Below, one piece after another: positions 5,302 through 5,472 of a DNA stretch of 5,472 bases. The stretch covers positions 1 through 5,472 of the forward strand of contig JAJRWJ010000053.1 of assembly GCA_024276805.1 (NCBI GenBank), given 5' to 3'. Position 1 is the first letter of the stretch; every line of letters begins with the position of its first letter. Under the pieces are notes generated by a model, which saw only the letters and a program-made list of their open reading frames with translations, was not told the DNA's origin and did not search any database. The position numbers were made by a program, and so were the translations under genes. Origin of the DNA: Gammaproteobacteria bacterium (lineage in GTDB: Bacteria; Pseudomonadota; Gammaproteobacteria; Methylococcales; Methylomonadaceae).

Positions 5302-5472
5302 TGATGGGTAATAGGGGGCAAATCGATTTTTTTCACAGTAGTACAGAAAGAGAAAATGTGATTCTTATCAATAATGATGGGAGTGGATAATACCTGATTG
5401 AAGGCACTGTGACTGGCATCAAAGAAAAAATTTGCGCTTGTTGCCATAACTGACATGGTTATGATGGACTAT

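Larger units (their letters stand above)
4631..5472. other. Long gene-free region with REP-like palindromes
   Basis: No convincing gene is seen in these 842 bases. The part nearest the carboxypeptidase (4631-4806) should contain its promoter; it also has a perfect 10-bp palindrome, GATAGCTATC (4684-4693). Bases 4807-4978 and 5235-5301 hold the palindromic repeat units listed separately. Between them, 4979-5234 contains a TATAAT (4996-5001) without a matching -35, and an inverted GGTGCA/TGCACC pair (5138-5143 and 5156-5161) with a third GGTGCA at 5163-5168. The last 171 bases have only short open frames without ribosome sites. An ATG at 5455 on the plus strand stays open to the window edge, but six codons are too few to call. 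Confidence 0.65.

Noticed and set aside
5220..5456. 78-codon minus-strand open frame at the right end
   Set aside because: Its C-terminal third is the translated palindromic repeat. The start has no good ribosome site, and an in-frame stop lies just upstream at 5469-5471.

Overview
This 5,472-base window looks like a bacterial chromosome segment from the Pseudomonadota, most likely a beta- or gammaproteobacterium. The clues are an AcnA-type aconitase close to proteobacterial forms, a periplasmic peptidase S11 (PBP5-like) enzyme with a SPOR domain, and several REP-like palindromes in intergenic DNA. The genus cannot be fixed from the sequence alone. No phage genes, transposase, CRISPR array, tRNA or rRNA are visible.

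Layout: (1) Bases 1-101 carry the 3' end of a plus-strand gene whose last 32 codons resemble the Cys-containing tail of a V4R (4-vinyl reductase type) domain. (2) Bases 102-370 are the leader of the next gene. They hold a plausible sigma70 promoter, two short inverted repeats (one next to a possible second -10 box) and a strong Shine-Dalgarno. (3) Bases 371-3091 encode a complete aconitate hydratase A of 906 residues with all three Fe-S cysteine ligands, followed directly by an intrinsic terminator that overlaps the stop codon. (4) Bases 3092-3430 separate two convergent genes and hold a degenerate GC-rich inverted-repeat element and a 12-bp tandem duplication. (5) Bases 3431-4630, minus strand, encode a secreted D-alanyl-D-alanine carboxypeptidase with a C-terminal SPOR domain. 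(6) Bases 4631-5472 contain no convincing gene. They carry a cluster of palindromic REP-like units, including an exact 67-bp repeat present twice and an inverted partner that forms a BIME-like pair with the first copy.

The three genes do not form a functional unit: a TCA-cycle enzyme and a cell-wall enzyme converge on each other, and the upstream partial gene is separated from acnA by a leader with its own promoter signals. The most unusual content is the intergenic repeat family at the right end. Its translated sequence produces spurious short ORFs with a recurring LVPTRCVGT-like peptide. I found no strong evidence for a new multi-gene system in this window.
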